A stretch of DNA of 64,000 bases, from assembly GCA_024234815.1 (NCBI GenBank), contig JACKNO010000006.1, positions 184,855 to 248,854 on the forward strand, read 5' to 3'. The position numbers and the translations under genes were made by a program. The notes beneath the pieces are model-generated. The model was not told where the DNA came from. It saw only the letters and a list, made by a program, of their open reading frames with translations, and did no database searches. The DNA comes from Pseudomonadales bacterium. Its GTDB lineage: Bacteria; Pseudomonadota; Gammaproteobacteria; Pseudomonadales; Halieaceae. Below, piece by piece: positions 48,503 through 55,937 of this stretch; position 1 is the stretch's first letter, and every line of letters begins with the position of its first letter.

Positions 48503-48763
48503 ATGACACCTTGTTCTGCTTCTGCCGTGGCTAAATGCATTTGCATGTTTGAAACAGAGAAGATGCTCGTCAGCCTAGAGAAAGAAATTTTAAGCGCCAA
48601 CAGCCAGTTTTACAAAGGCCTCCAGATTCTAACTAATAAAAGTAAGTCGAAGCTGGATAGCGACACTTATAATATTCTCAGTAAACTTTCGAGTTACCAA
48701 ATCAGCATTATCGAGCGTTATAAGAAGCAGGTGAAAAAGGCGCCTGCAATCTACATGCGATAG
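48503..48763 (+). CDS. small hypothetical protein, low-GC
   Basis: A possible 86-residue cytosolic protein. The first 15 residues hold three cysteines (PCSASAVAKCICM) and the rest is strongly helical with many lysines (SKSKLDSDTYNILSKLSSY). Base composition is visibly lower in GC than in the housekeeping genes, and no family is recognised. Starts at TTG 48485, ATG 48503 or ATG 48545 are all in frame, and none has a strong ribosome site. It sits alone between a terminator and the broken RmlD-like gene. It could be an acquired small gene or a chance frame. Confidence 0.45.
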   Translation: MTPCSASAVAKCICMFETEKMLVSLEKEILSANSQFYKGLQILTNKSKSKLDSDTYNILSKLSSYQISIIERYKKQVKKAPAIYMR

Positions 48764-48837
48764 TTGTTTGTTTTGAGTCAAGGGGGGTGGCGGATCTGTG
48801 TCTTGCAGTGTAGCGGCAGGAGTGACGTCACAGGTTG

Positions 48838-49061
48838 CTAGTTCACCTTTAATTCACCTGCATTGTGCAGCCCGATATACTCCATATACTCACTGGAAAT
48901 GTATTCTCGCAGAGCGATAGGCCAAGGCCGCATCAGGTCAATTCCAAGGTTCTCGAGGTTTTGATTGAGTAGCATTTCATTTGCCGGGCGCGGTGCAAAA
49001 AAACGGCTGGAAAAGAAATCCGACTTAACGGGAACTATTTCAATCTCATCAGCCTTCCCGC
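48838..49061 (-). pseudogene. 3' part of an IS-interrupted RmlD-like reductase gene
   Basis: This stretch encodes the C-terminal 71 residues of a dTDP-4-dehydrorhamnose reductase-like protein (VPVKSDFFSSRFFAPRP, then NLENLGIDLMRPW and LREYISSEYMEY). It now forms the end of an 82-codon frame whose first residues come from the insertion sequence. Removing the IS and one copy of the 8-base target duplication fuses it in frame to the 5' part at 50370-51104 (…VKICGK|ADEIEIV…), giving 316 codons. The fragment has no ribosome site of its own. It is called a pseudogene because of the insertion, not because of decay. Confidence 0.9.
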
Positions 49062-49085
49062 GGGACTGTTCAGAATTCTGTGTCA
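49062..49085 (+). repeat. left terminal inverted repeat of the IS
   Basis: It starts GGGACTGTTCAG and continues AATTCTGTGTCA, matching the right repeat at 20 of 24 positions. The target duplication CTTCCCGC is immediately outside, at 49054-49061. Confidence 0.93.
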
Positions 49086-49110
49086 CAGTAATTTCTCGTT
49101 AGTCATCTGA

Positions 49111-50313
49111 TCACAGTTCCAATACACCATCAAGCCGACCCTCGAAGAAGATGGCCAACTGGGATAGTGTAATATTCCAACTCTGGATGGGCATCGTCCA
49201 TTTCTTGCTGGCATTTTGAACCCCCAGATATAACAATTTCAGGAGACTGTCCTCGTTCGGGAAGCCACCCTTGGTTTTGGTCAATTTACGGAACTGGCGA
49301 TGAACAGCCTCTATGGAATTCGTTGTATAGATTACGCGGCGAATATCCGGCGGATACTTGAAGTAGGCGGACAGGTTCTCCCACTTCGTTCGCCAGGATT
49401 TGATCACTATGGGGTACAGATCGCCCCAGCGGGCTTCCAGTTCGTCCAGGGCCTGCTCCGCAGCGTCTTTGGAGGTAGCCCGATAGACGCGCTTCAGGTC
49501 GACCATGAAGGCCTTCTGGTTTTTTGAAGCCACGTACTTCAGAGAGTTGCGGACCTGGTGGACTATGCAGAGTTGCACCTCTGTCTTCGGGTAGATCGTA
49601 GAGATGGCATCGGGGAATCCAGTCAAGCCATCGACGCTGGCAATCAAGATATCTTCGACGCCACGGTTTTTGAGGTCGGTCAGGACAGAGAGCCAGAAGT
49701 TGGCACCCTCGCTCTCGGACAGGTAGAGACCGAGAATCTCCTTTTTGCCCTCCAGGTTAACGGCAAGTACCGTGTACACTGCCTTGCTTTTGTACCGCCC
49801 GTTGTCCTTAACCTTGTAGTGGATGGCGTCGAGCCAGACGAAGGGATACAAGCTCTCCAGAGGGCGCTGCTGCCACTCCCGGACCTCGGCTATGATCTTG
49901 TCTGTAATGGCGCTCAGCGTGGCTGTAGAGACCTTTATGCCATAAAGATCCTCGACCTGAGAGGCAATGTCGCGATAGCTCATCCCCAGGCCATACATGG
50001 ACAGAATCTTGGCCTCAATTTCGTCGCCGACAGAGGTCTGGTGCTTCTTGACCAGCTGAGGCTCAAAGGTGCCGGCTCGATCGCGGGGAGTATCCAGTTC
50101 AAAGGGGCCGGCAGTGCTCTTGACCGTCTTGCTGGTTTTACCGTTTTTGCGGTTGGGGACCACGTCCTCTGCCAGATGGGAATCCAGCTCCCCCTCCAGT
50201 GCTGCCTCGGTGAGTTTTTTGATCAGCGGGGTCAGGACGCCGTCCTTCCCGGTGATTGCTTTGCCTGATTGCAGGGCCTTCAGGGCTTTGTCAAAATCGA
50301 ACTCTTCGCTCAT
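49111..50313 (-). CDS. IS256-family transposase (mutator type, DDE)
   Basis: A 400-residue intact transposase. The catalytic Asp residues are in VWLDAIHYKV and ASVDGLTGFPDAI, the family C..H element is VQLCIVHQVRNS, and the catalytic Glu is in TTNSIEAVHRQFRK. The N-terminal part (about 1-110) is the DNA-binding region that recognises the terminal repeats. The start is ATG at 50313, shortly after the right repeat, so the promoter lies in the repeat or in adjacent host DNA. No frameshift or stop is present, so the element should be active. Confidence 0.96.
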   Translation of the reverse strand: MSEEFDFDKALKALQSGKAITGKDGVLTPLIKKLTEAALEGELDSHLAEDVVPNRKNGKTSKTVKSTAGPFELDTPRDRAGTFEPQLVKKHQTSVGDEIEAKILSMYGLGMSYRDIASQVEDLYGIKVSTATLSAITDKIIAEVREWQQRPLESLYPFVWLDAIHYKVKDNGRYKSKAVYTVLAVNLEGKKEILGLYLSESEGANFWLSVLTDLKNRGVEDILIASVDGLTGFPDAISTIYPKTEVQLCIVHQVRNSLKYVASKNQKAFMVDLKRVYRATSKDAAEQALDELEARWGDLYPIVIKSWRTKWENLSAYFKYPPDIRRVIYTTNSIEAVHRQFRKLTKTKGGFPNEDSLLKLLYLGVQNASKKWTMPIQSWNITLSQLAIFFEGRLDGVLEL

Positions 50314-50345
50314 GGGTCAATCCTCTCATATTGAGATTAGTGGAT

Positions 50346-50369
50346 TGACACAGAATTTCTAACACTCCC
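50346..50369 (-). repeat. right terminal inverted repeat of the IS
   Basis: Read on the minus strand it starts GGGAGTGTTAGA and continues AATTCTGTGTCA. The second copy of the target duplication (CTTCCCGC on the plus strand) follows at 50370-50377. Confidence 0.93.
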
Positions 50370-51104
50370 CTTCCCGCAGATTTTGACTATCTCTTTTGCC
50401 ACATCAAAGCGGGTTCCGGCCTCCTTGCACACCATATGATAAGTGCCGTACTTCTTTGTATTCAGCAATTCAAAAAGAGTCATCGCGAAATCATGGGTAT
50501 AGGTAGGAGTGCCAACCTTGTCATCAACTCCGTAAATTTTGGGCTCGCCCGCGGCAATCTGCTCGAGTATCTGCTTAACAAATTTATGATCTACCTCTGG
50601 ACCGCCTCCCACCATCCAGCCAGGACGAACGATGTAGTGCGTATCAAGTATGTCGCGTACAAACATTTCACCATCATACTTTGTCTGGCCGTAGACCATT
50701 ATGGGATTGGGCTGGTCGTCTTCGGTGTAGTAGCCGTCTTTCTCCCCATCAAATACCCGGCCAGTACTGATATAGACCATGGTTGAACCATATTCTTTAC
50801 ATAGCTCGGCAACGTTTTTTGTAGAAGTAGCATGCGTAGCTACCGCGTCGTCCGGGTCATCCTCACAAGTTTCTACGTCTACCAACGCTGCAAGATGCAA
50901 AACCAGTTGGGGTTTGAAATCCCTGAATACACGCTCCAACTGCGATCGCTCGCGCACATCACAATACTTCAACCAGGTTTCTTCATGCTCTTCAATCTGA
51001 ATATCAACCGCGAGGATTTTCCGATAGCGTTCCAGAAAATATGGGTATATGGCATTGCCTAACATTCCGCCACACCCAGTAATGAACACCCTATCAAAAC
51101 TCAT
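50370..51104 (-). pseudogene. 5' part of an IS-interrupted RmlD-like (dTDP-4-dehydrorhamnose reductase) gene
   Basis: This part encodes the first 245 residues of an extended SDR of the RmlD family, which makes dTDP-rhamnose in the last step of the pathway. The nucleotide motif is present (FITGCGGMLGNAI), as are the LHLAALVDVETCEDDPD block, the active-site YGQTKYDGE (YxxxK) and RPGWMVGGG. The reading frame continues into the IS end and stops at 50337 after about ten foreign residues (…GSVRNSVSIH). Without the C-terminal substrate domain the product is unlikely to work. It is on the same strand as rmlA and was probably co-transcribed with it. Confidence 0.92.
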
Positions 51105-51108
51105 TCAA

Positions 51109-51374
51109 CTACTCCCGCATCACTATCCAATAATTCAGAACATGGGGAAATAAGACAGGCAGAACCGATTCACAAAGGTATCGAAAAGCCAGCGACCTTA
51201 TCGAGCTACTGTCCTTTTCCAGCAGGAAGCCTCCGAAGGGATATTCCTCGGCGCTACAGAGAACGAAATTGGCGCTCCACGGTGTCAATTTGTATCTGGT
51301 TCGACACGTCAATTGCGGGTACCGCTCCCCAACAGTCGCCCGTACATCCAGTATTTTCGTATCCCTTGCAGTCT
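51109..51374 (-). pseudogene. C-terminal gene remnant between rmlA and the RmlD-like gene
   Basis: The minus-strand frame is open from 51374 (after a TAG) to a TGA five bases before the RmlD-like start. It encodes about 88 residues (LDVRATVGERYPQLTCR, then PWSANFVLCSAEEYPFGGF, then a helical tail). Protein-like composition and the tight spacing to the next gene suggest the tail end of a lost gene in this operon, perhaps a sugar methyltransferase. The family is not recognised with confidence. There is no proper start codon except TTG at 51312. Confidence 0.45.
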
Positions 51375-51444
51375 AAATTTGGTCGCTACAAATGTTCAGC
51401 GGCCACGACAAGCAGCTCCGATAATACTAATACAAAAGCCATGA

Positions 51445-52350
51445 TCAGGTATCTGAAGCCTCATTCGAGGCTCGATTATTGAGTATCTCGTCACACAAAT
51501 GCGAAATATAGCCACCATAGGAACCCTTGTTCATTGTCTGCCCCAGAACAATAAGCTGCTCGTCATCGATATAGCCTTGGGAATGGGCTATTTCTTCGAG
51601 ACAGGCAACTTTCAATCCCTGTCGAACTTCTATGGTGCGAATGAACTCCGACGCCTCCAGGAGGCTGTCAGAAGTGCCTGCATCAAACCATGCATAACCT
51701 CTACCAAGCCTTTCGACGCTAAGCTGCTTCTGGTCTATGTATACCTGGTTAATGTCGGTAATCTCTAACTCGCCTCGCCAGGACGGCTTCACTTCCCGCG
51801 CAATATCCACTACCTGGTTATCGTAAAAATACAAACCCGTCACCGCATACCTGGATGGTGGCTCTTTGGGTTTCTCAATCACTTTTATTGGCTTGTCGTT
51901 TTTGTCGAATGCAATTACTCCGTATCTATGGGGATCATTCACTTTACAGGCAAAAACTGTCGCGCCGTTAGCCTGGGCGGCGGCTCGCCGCGTCATTGGT
52001 GAAAGACCCTGGCCGTAGAAAATGTTGTCGCCCAATACAAGTGCGCAGGCATCGTTCCCAATGAAATCCCGGCCTATGATGAAAGCCTCGGCCAGCCCTT
52101 TGGGCTCTGCCTGTTCTGCATATCTGACACTTATGCCCAGTTGAGCCCCATCTCCAAACAGGTTCTGAAATTGAGGAGCATCGGCGGGGGTCGTTATGAT
52201 CAGAATATCCCTGATACCCGCCAGCATGAGAACTGACAGTGGATAATAAATCAAAGGCTTGTCATAAACCGGGAGCAACTGCTTGCTGACACTCCGTGTG
52301 ATCGGGTGTAATCGGGTCCCAGACCCGCCGGCAAGTACTATTCCTTTCAT
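51445..52350 (-). CDS. rmlA: glucose-1-phosphate thymidylyltransferase
   Basis: The first step of dTDP-rhamnose synthesis: glucose-1-phosphate + dTTP to dTDP-glucose. The 301 residues begin [15 protein letters not shown] (nucleotidyltransferase signature) and continue with [29 protein letters not shown], the EKPKEP lysine block and [15 protein letters not shown]. The length is normal. The IS-broken reductase gene lies downstream on the same strand. rmlB is not in the window. Confidence 0.97.
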   Translation of the reverse strand: MKGIVLAGGSGTRLHPITRSVSKQLLPVYDKPLIYYPLSVLMLAGIRDILIITTPADAPQFQNLFGDGAQLGISVRYAEQAEPKGLAEAFIIGRDFIGNDACALVLGDNIFYGQGLSPMTRRAAAQANGATVFACKVNDPHRYGVIAFDKNDKPIKVIEKPKEPPSRYAVTGLYFYDNQVVDIAREVKPSWRGELEITDINQVYIDQKQLSVERLGRGYAWFDAGTSDSLLEASEFIRTIEVRQGLKVACLEEIAHSQGYIDDEQLIVLGQTMNKGSYGGYISHLCDEILNNRASNEASDT

Positions 52351-53002
52351 TTTCGCTCCTCAAACCTGAATTTTTTGCGAACTACATCGAGATTGAACCC
52401 GCGCGCTGACAGTGGACATGTCATTAAGCAATTTATCGTGCCTCAAACACTTCCGGGCTGAAGAAACCAGGACAGTGTATCGGCGGGGGGTTGGATTGTA
52501 ATCCACTTCAGTGTTTTCGAGTACCGTTTGCCTCCTCTCCCAAAGGGGGATGAATCGCCTTCACTGTGAGCTAACGGAAGAAGCGGCACAGGTACTATCA
52601 TAGCAAACGCCATTTGCACCCATGTTGCAGACCAGTACAGGCTCCTGCAGTAGTGCCTGTTAATCACGTGAACAGTCGAAAAACGACGCACGCACCTAAT
52701 TGACAGCTTAGGACCAACTGTAGTTTAGTGCTTCACATTCCGGGGGCATGACCCGCTCCCCAGAGCGAGAAATTCGTAGTACCAGCTCCAGCCATGCTGG
52801 CCTGGCAGTCAACGACTCGCCAATCATTAGACAACGCGGTCTGCTCAGGGATATTCCAACTAGCGATATCAACTTTTAGGCTTCATACAGATGTGTTGAC
52901 TATGCTGGAAGTTAGGGAGTAGCCGGGTATAGGCCTGGTGAAAGCATCACATTGATGTTCCTGTAAGTCACATTTCCAGAATAGAGCCGAGAGAAAAATA
53001 CT
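52351..53002. other. 652-base divergent intergenic region between rmlA and rmlC
   Basis: No credible gene was found. Short frames here have no conserved features. One minus-strand frame (52443-52691) contains a segment reading DSSPFGRGGKR, a composition often seen in translated intergenic repeats. Base composition is lower in GC than in the core genes. No ops/JUMPstart element (GGCGGTAG) and no clean promoter pair was found. GAGAGAAAAATACT before 53003 is the ribosome site of rmlC. Confidence 0.5.
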
Positions 53003-53551
53003 GTGGAATTATTAAGTACAGAAATAGACGCAATTAGAATTTTGAAGCCCAAAAAGTTTGAAGATAACCGGGGTTTCTTCTACGAGTCTTACAATGAGGG
53101 CACTCTGAAAAAGCTCGGGATAGAAACCGATTTTGTCCAGGACAACCATTCCTATTCTAAAAACGCAGGCACAATACGCGGATTACACTATCAGATAGAA
53201 CCGCAGGCCCAGGTAAAACTGGTCCGGGTTATCCGCGGTTCAATGCTTGATGTCGCAGTAGATCTGCGCCACAAGTCAGCAACGTTTGGCCAATACGTAA
53301 GCGTGGTGCTATCGGCTGAAAATATGCAGCAATTGTTAATACCAACCGGCTTTGCTCATGGTTTCTGCACATTGGAGAGCGATACAGAAGTGCTTTACAA
53401 AACCAGTGCATTCTATTCACCAGAGCATGAGAGGGGGATTCTGTGGAATGACCCCGACCTGAATATCGATTGGTCTGTACCTAAGCGCGATATTACGCTT
53501 TCAGAGCGAGACACAAAATTTCCAACCTTGGCCGATCAAACAGATTTCTAG
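53003..53551 (+). CDS. rmlC: dTDP-4-dehydrorhamnose 3,5-epimerase
   Basis: The third enzyme of dTDP-rhamnose synthesis, a cupin of 182 residues. It has FEDNRGFFYESYNEG, the catalytic histidine in TIRGLHYQIEPQAQ, LVRVIRGSMLDVAVDLR and LIPTGFAHGFCTLESD, with the Tyr in VLYKTSAFYSPEHE. It starts at GTG 53003. It is on the opposite strand to rmlA and the broken RmlD-like gene, so the pathway genes are not one operon here. Confidence 0.97.
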   Translation: MELLSTEIDAIRILKPKKFEDNRGFFYESYNEGTLKKLGIETDFVQDNHSYSKNAGTIRGLHYQIEPQAQVKLVRVIRGSMLDVAVDLRHKSATFGQYVSVVLSAENMQQLLIPTGFAHGFCTLESDTEVLYKTSAFYSPEHERGILWNDPDLNIDWSVPKRDITLSERDTKFPTLADQTDF

Positions 53552-53628
53552 GCAAAAGCTAAAAGCTCGGGTGATCAACGCCTCCAACGATACTTCAGTG
53601 GCTCCACCAGATTATTATTCGCCCAGTT

Positions 53629-54210
53629 TTAACCGGCGCCACGCTTGGTAAGTTCGTATAGGGAAAAATTTGTCGGCACGGTACCAACCAGATCACCTCT
53701 GACATACTCGGAAACATTCCCGGTTCGGTAATTTTTCTCGACGCACTTAAATCCGAGCTTCTCAAAAAAGCCTGCAGTCCTATTTGGAGTTGAAGCTTTT
53801 TGTTGAACTTCGACTTGAACAATTTCGCCGTGTTTTAATCGGCCAAGAAGCTCATTCGCAATTCGTAGCCCCAGGCCCTGGCCGCGTGATTCGGTCTCCA
53901 CCACAATGATCATTCTGGGATGCGGATAATTCTCCGGGTCTCGAATCAGGGCGCCAATTGCGATGAGCAAAGGTTCTTGAACCGAGGCAAGCATCATTCG
54001 AGCAGATACGAATTCCGATTTCCCATTCTCGGTTAACTCAGTGAGTTGAGCGGCGGATAAGGGCGTACTCCAGGGTACCTCGCCAATCCCGGTTCTGGGC
54101 ATTTGGGTATCTGCAAAAGCCGCAAGTTGCCGCGCATCCACAGGTGAAGCTGATAAGCTGACGTCACAATCGTAATATTCCGTCTCATAGATATCTAAAC
54201 TTGTTGGCAT
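53629..54210 (-). CDS. GNAT-family N-acetyltransferase
   Basis: A 193-residue protein with one GNAT domain. The acetyl-CoA loop is in ETESRGQGLGLRIANELL, preceded by the strand PHPRMIIVV and followed by VEVQQKASTPNRTAGFFEKLGFK. The first 60 residues are extra and unassigned. A good ribosome site (GGGAGAAG) precedes the ATG at 54210. In a polysaccharide neighbourhood it may acetylate an amino sugar, but this is inference. Composition is AT-richer than in the core genes. Confidence 0.82.
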   Translation of the reverse strand: MPTSLDIYETEYYDCDVSLSASPVDARQLAAFADTQMPRTGIGEVPWSTPLSAAQLTELTENGKSEFVSARMMLASVQEPLLIAIGALIRDPENYPHPRMIIVVETESRGQGLGLRIANELLGRLKHGEIVQVEVQQKASTPNRTAGFFEKLGFKCVEKNYRTGNVSEYVRGDLVGTVPTNFSLYELTKRGAG

Positions 54211-54893
54211 TTTTACTTCTCCCTCACGATCTCAATCCAATAACCCTGAACCAACGCTTGACTGATGATTGCAGGCAACTCCTGTCCAGTAGAAAAAATG
54301 TCAGCCCCACCCAAGAGCAGCAGAATCGGCTCAAACATCGCCACGCCTTCGCTATATCAGGCAAGATATCGCTCGGTCAACCCTGGGCTCACAACTACCA
54401 TGCATAAAGCAGGTCTGGAGGTCCTCACACCGACTCGTGTACCGTTCATTTTGGCGCATTGACGTAGAAACGCCAGAGTAAGTGGTAGTCCACCTCATTG
54501 CTTACACTCCTACGCAGGGTCACCCACTGCGTAGACCTGTTCAAGTTAAACGTCAGCTTTTGTGACAGGATCCACAACAATTTTTTTAACCTAATATAAT
54601 CAATAACTTAAGATAAGCCTGATTAGTGGATAGCAAAAGCAGAATTCAAGGGTGACGCCGTAACACCATCATCCTCACTCGCCTGCCAGGCGAATATTTC
54701 TCCCCGGGAAGCCTGTATCCAGCATATTCCGGGGGTTTTACCCCACCCGGACCAGGTTTTTCCAATGTCCAGGCCGCAGTATGCTCCTGCGTCCCTCGTT
54801 CAGTAAGGGCGTTGAGTGCCGGTCAGCCTTGAATGTGTCAGTTTTTTTTACATCAGCGCTTGGCTAAATTCGTAACATATTGATTTATAAGGG
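54211..54893. other. gene-free region before the PEP-CTERM gene
   Basis: About 680 bases hold no convincing gene. Visible items are a short inverted repeat (TCGCCTG-C-CAGGCGA near 54679), a GGGG-TTTTA-CCCC hairpin near 54735, and a T8 tract at about 54841-54849. These could be operator or leader structures for the downstream sigma-54 gene, whose activators usually bind 100-200 bases upstream. Confidence 0.45.
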
Positions 54894-54910
54894 TTGGCAT
54901 GGTATTTGCT
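54894..54910 (+). promoter_or_regulatory. sigma-54 (RpoN) promoter
   Basis: The sequence TTGGCATGGTATTTGCT has GG at 54896-54897 and GC at 54908-54909 with exactly ten bases between. It matches the -24/-12 consensus YTGGCACGrNNNTTGCW at every fixed position but one. It points to the PEP-CTERM gene, leaving a leader of about 100 bases. Sigma-54 control of PEP-CTERM genes through PrsK/PrsR is known in other exosortase bacteria. Confidence 0.75.
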
Positions 54911-55020
54911 GATTATTCTACAGGGGGTGTCAGCTGGGCTGCACGGTCGCCGGTGCGCCCCCTCTGGACTGATGGCCGTCGAGTGGATGTGCCTGTCCAT
55001 GTTATGAGAAGGGGGCTGTG

Positions 55021-55674
55021 ATGGTACGTAAACTGGTAGGTGGGGTATTCATTGTGTTTGCGCTGACAGCGGGCATGTCAGCACAAGCGGTTTTGCTGAA
55101 CTACGAATTCAGGGGCACAACCACTGATACTGGCAGTCTCATGTTCCTCGGTGGCCCTTTAATCAATTTGTCCAACACAACTTTTACCATTAGAGGGTCA
55201 ACGACTCTAGACACCGATCTTTTTGCGGTGGGCGGAGTGGGAATTTTTCCTGCGACCAGTGTGTTCGATTTTGGAGCACTGGGAAGTTTTGTTGCTGATT
55301 CCGTTTCCGGTAATCGTTACCTGCAAAATTGCGGAATCCCCGGCGTCGCGATCAATTGTGCTGGCCTGATCGACTCAATAGGCGGTTTTTTCCGGGTGGG
55401 TTTTGCCGCGGTTCCCGGTGATGCCGATGCAGGTGGAATTCCTGTCGGGATGAATCTCCTGCCTACCGCTACCAGTATTGGAAATCCGTTCAGGCTGGCA
55501 AATTCTTCATCCGATTTACTACGGCTGGAAATTGCCTCGATAGACCAATTCTCTATCACGGCAGTACCGGCACCGGGTTCGCTATTGCTCATGTTTTTGG
55601 GAATGGCTGGGTTGGCGGGATTTGTACGCAACAAACAGGCAAGCACCCAGGGTCGGTTACACAGTGGAGACTAG
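55021..55674 (+). CDS. PEP-CTERM sorting-domain protein
   Basis: A 217-residue exported protein. It has a signal peptide (LVGGVFIVFALTAGMSAQA), a beta-rich central domain with a Cys pair (NCGIPGVAINCAG), and a C-terminal sorting tail. The tail has the motif VPAPGS, a hydrophobic span (LLLMFLGMAGLAGF) and a basic end (VRNKQ). The tail is the PEP-CTERM type cut by exosortase XrtA and tied to exopolysaccharide export and floc or biofilm formation. GAAGGGGG precedes the ATG at 55021; a GTG three bases earlier is also possible. No exosortase gene is in the window. A sigma-54 promoter lies about 110 bases upstream. Confidence 0.88.
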   Translation: MVRKLVGGVFIVFALTAGMSAQAVLLNYEFRGTTTDTGSLMFLGGPLINLSNTTFTIRGSTTLDTDLFAVGGVGIFPATSVFDFGALGSFVADSVSGNRYLQNCGIPGVAINCAGLIDSIGGFFRVGFAAVPGDADAGGIPVGMNLLPTATSIGNPFRLANSSSDLLRLEIASIDQFSITAVPAPGSLLLMFLGMAGLAGFVRNKQASTQGRLHSGD

Positions 55675-55937
55675 ACTGTCCAAGCGCCTGCGCAGTAACA
55701 GAACCTTTACGGGACGGCTCCACGGACAAACAGTGATGGTTCTCTTTTTATGAAATCGAAGGGATAGAGAGGCCACTCGACTGCGACTCAGATGTGCCAT
55801 CGATAGGGACGCGACCGACAGGGCAAGGAATATCGAGTACGCGGTTCAGCTAATCTCATAAACAATATCTTCACAGGATAGAACTACCGGATTCTGTTCC
55901 GGTCATCCATTCACAAGCCAGGTAAGAGGCGTGAATT

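Larger units (their letters stand above)
49062..50369 (-). mobile_element. IS256-family insertion sequence, complete, 1308 bp
   Basis: The element is bounded by 24-bp imperfect inverted repeats (20 of 24 identical, sharing the inner AATTCTGTGTCA) at 49062-49085 and 50346-50369. It is flanked by the direct repeat CTTCCCGC (49054-49061 and 50370-50377), an 8-bp target duplication typical of the family. It holds one intact transposase gene. It interrupts an RmlD-like gene with both halves still perfectly in frame, so the insertion is recent. Confidence 0.96.

Noticed and set aside
48838..49086. Independent 82-residue hypothetical protein
   Set aside because: The first residues come from the IS end, and the rest continues the interrupted RmlD-like gene in frame.
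52443..52691. 82-codon minus-strand frame in the rmlA-rmlC gap
   Set aside because: There is no ribosome site and no conserved feature. The segment DSSPFGRGGKR looks like translated intergenic repeat.
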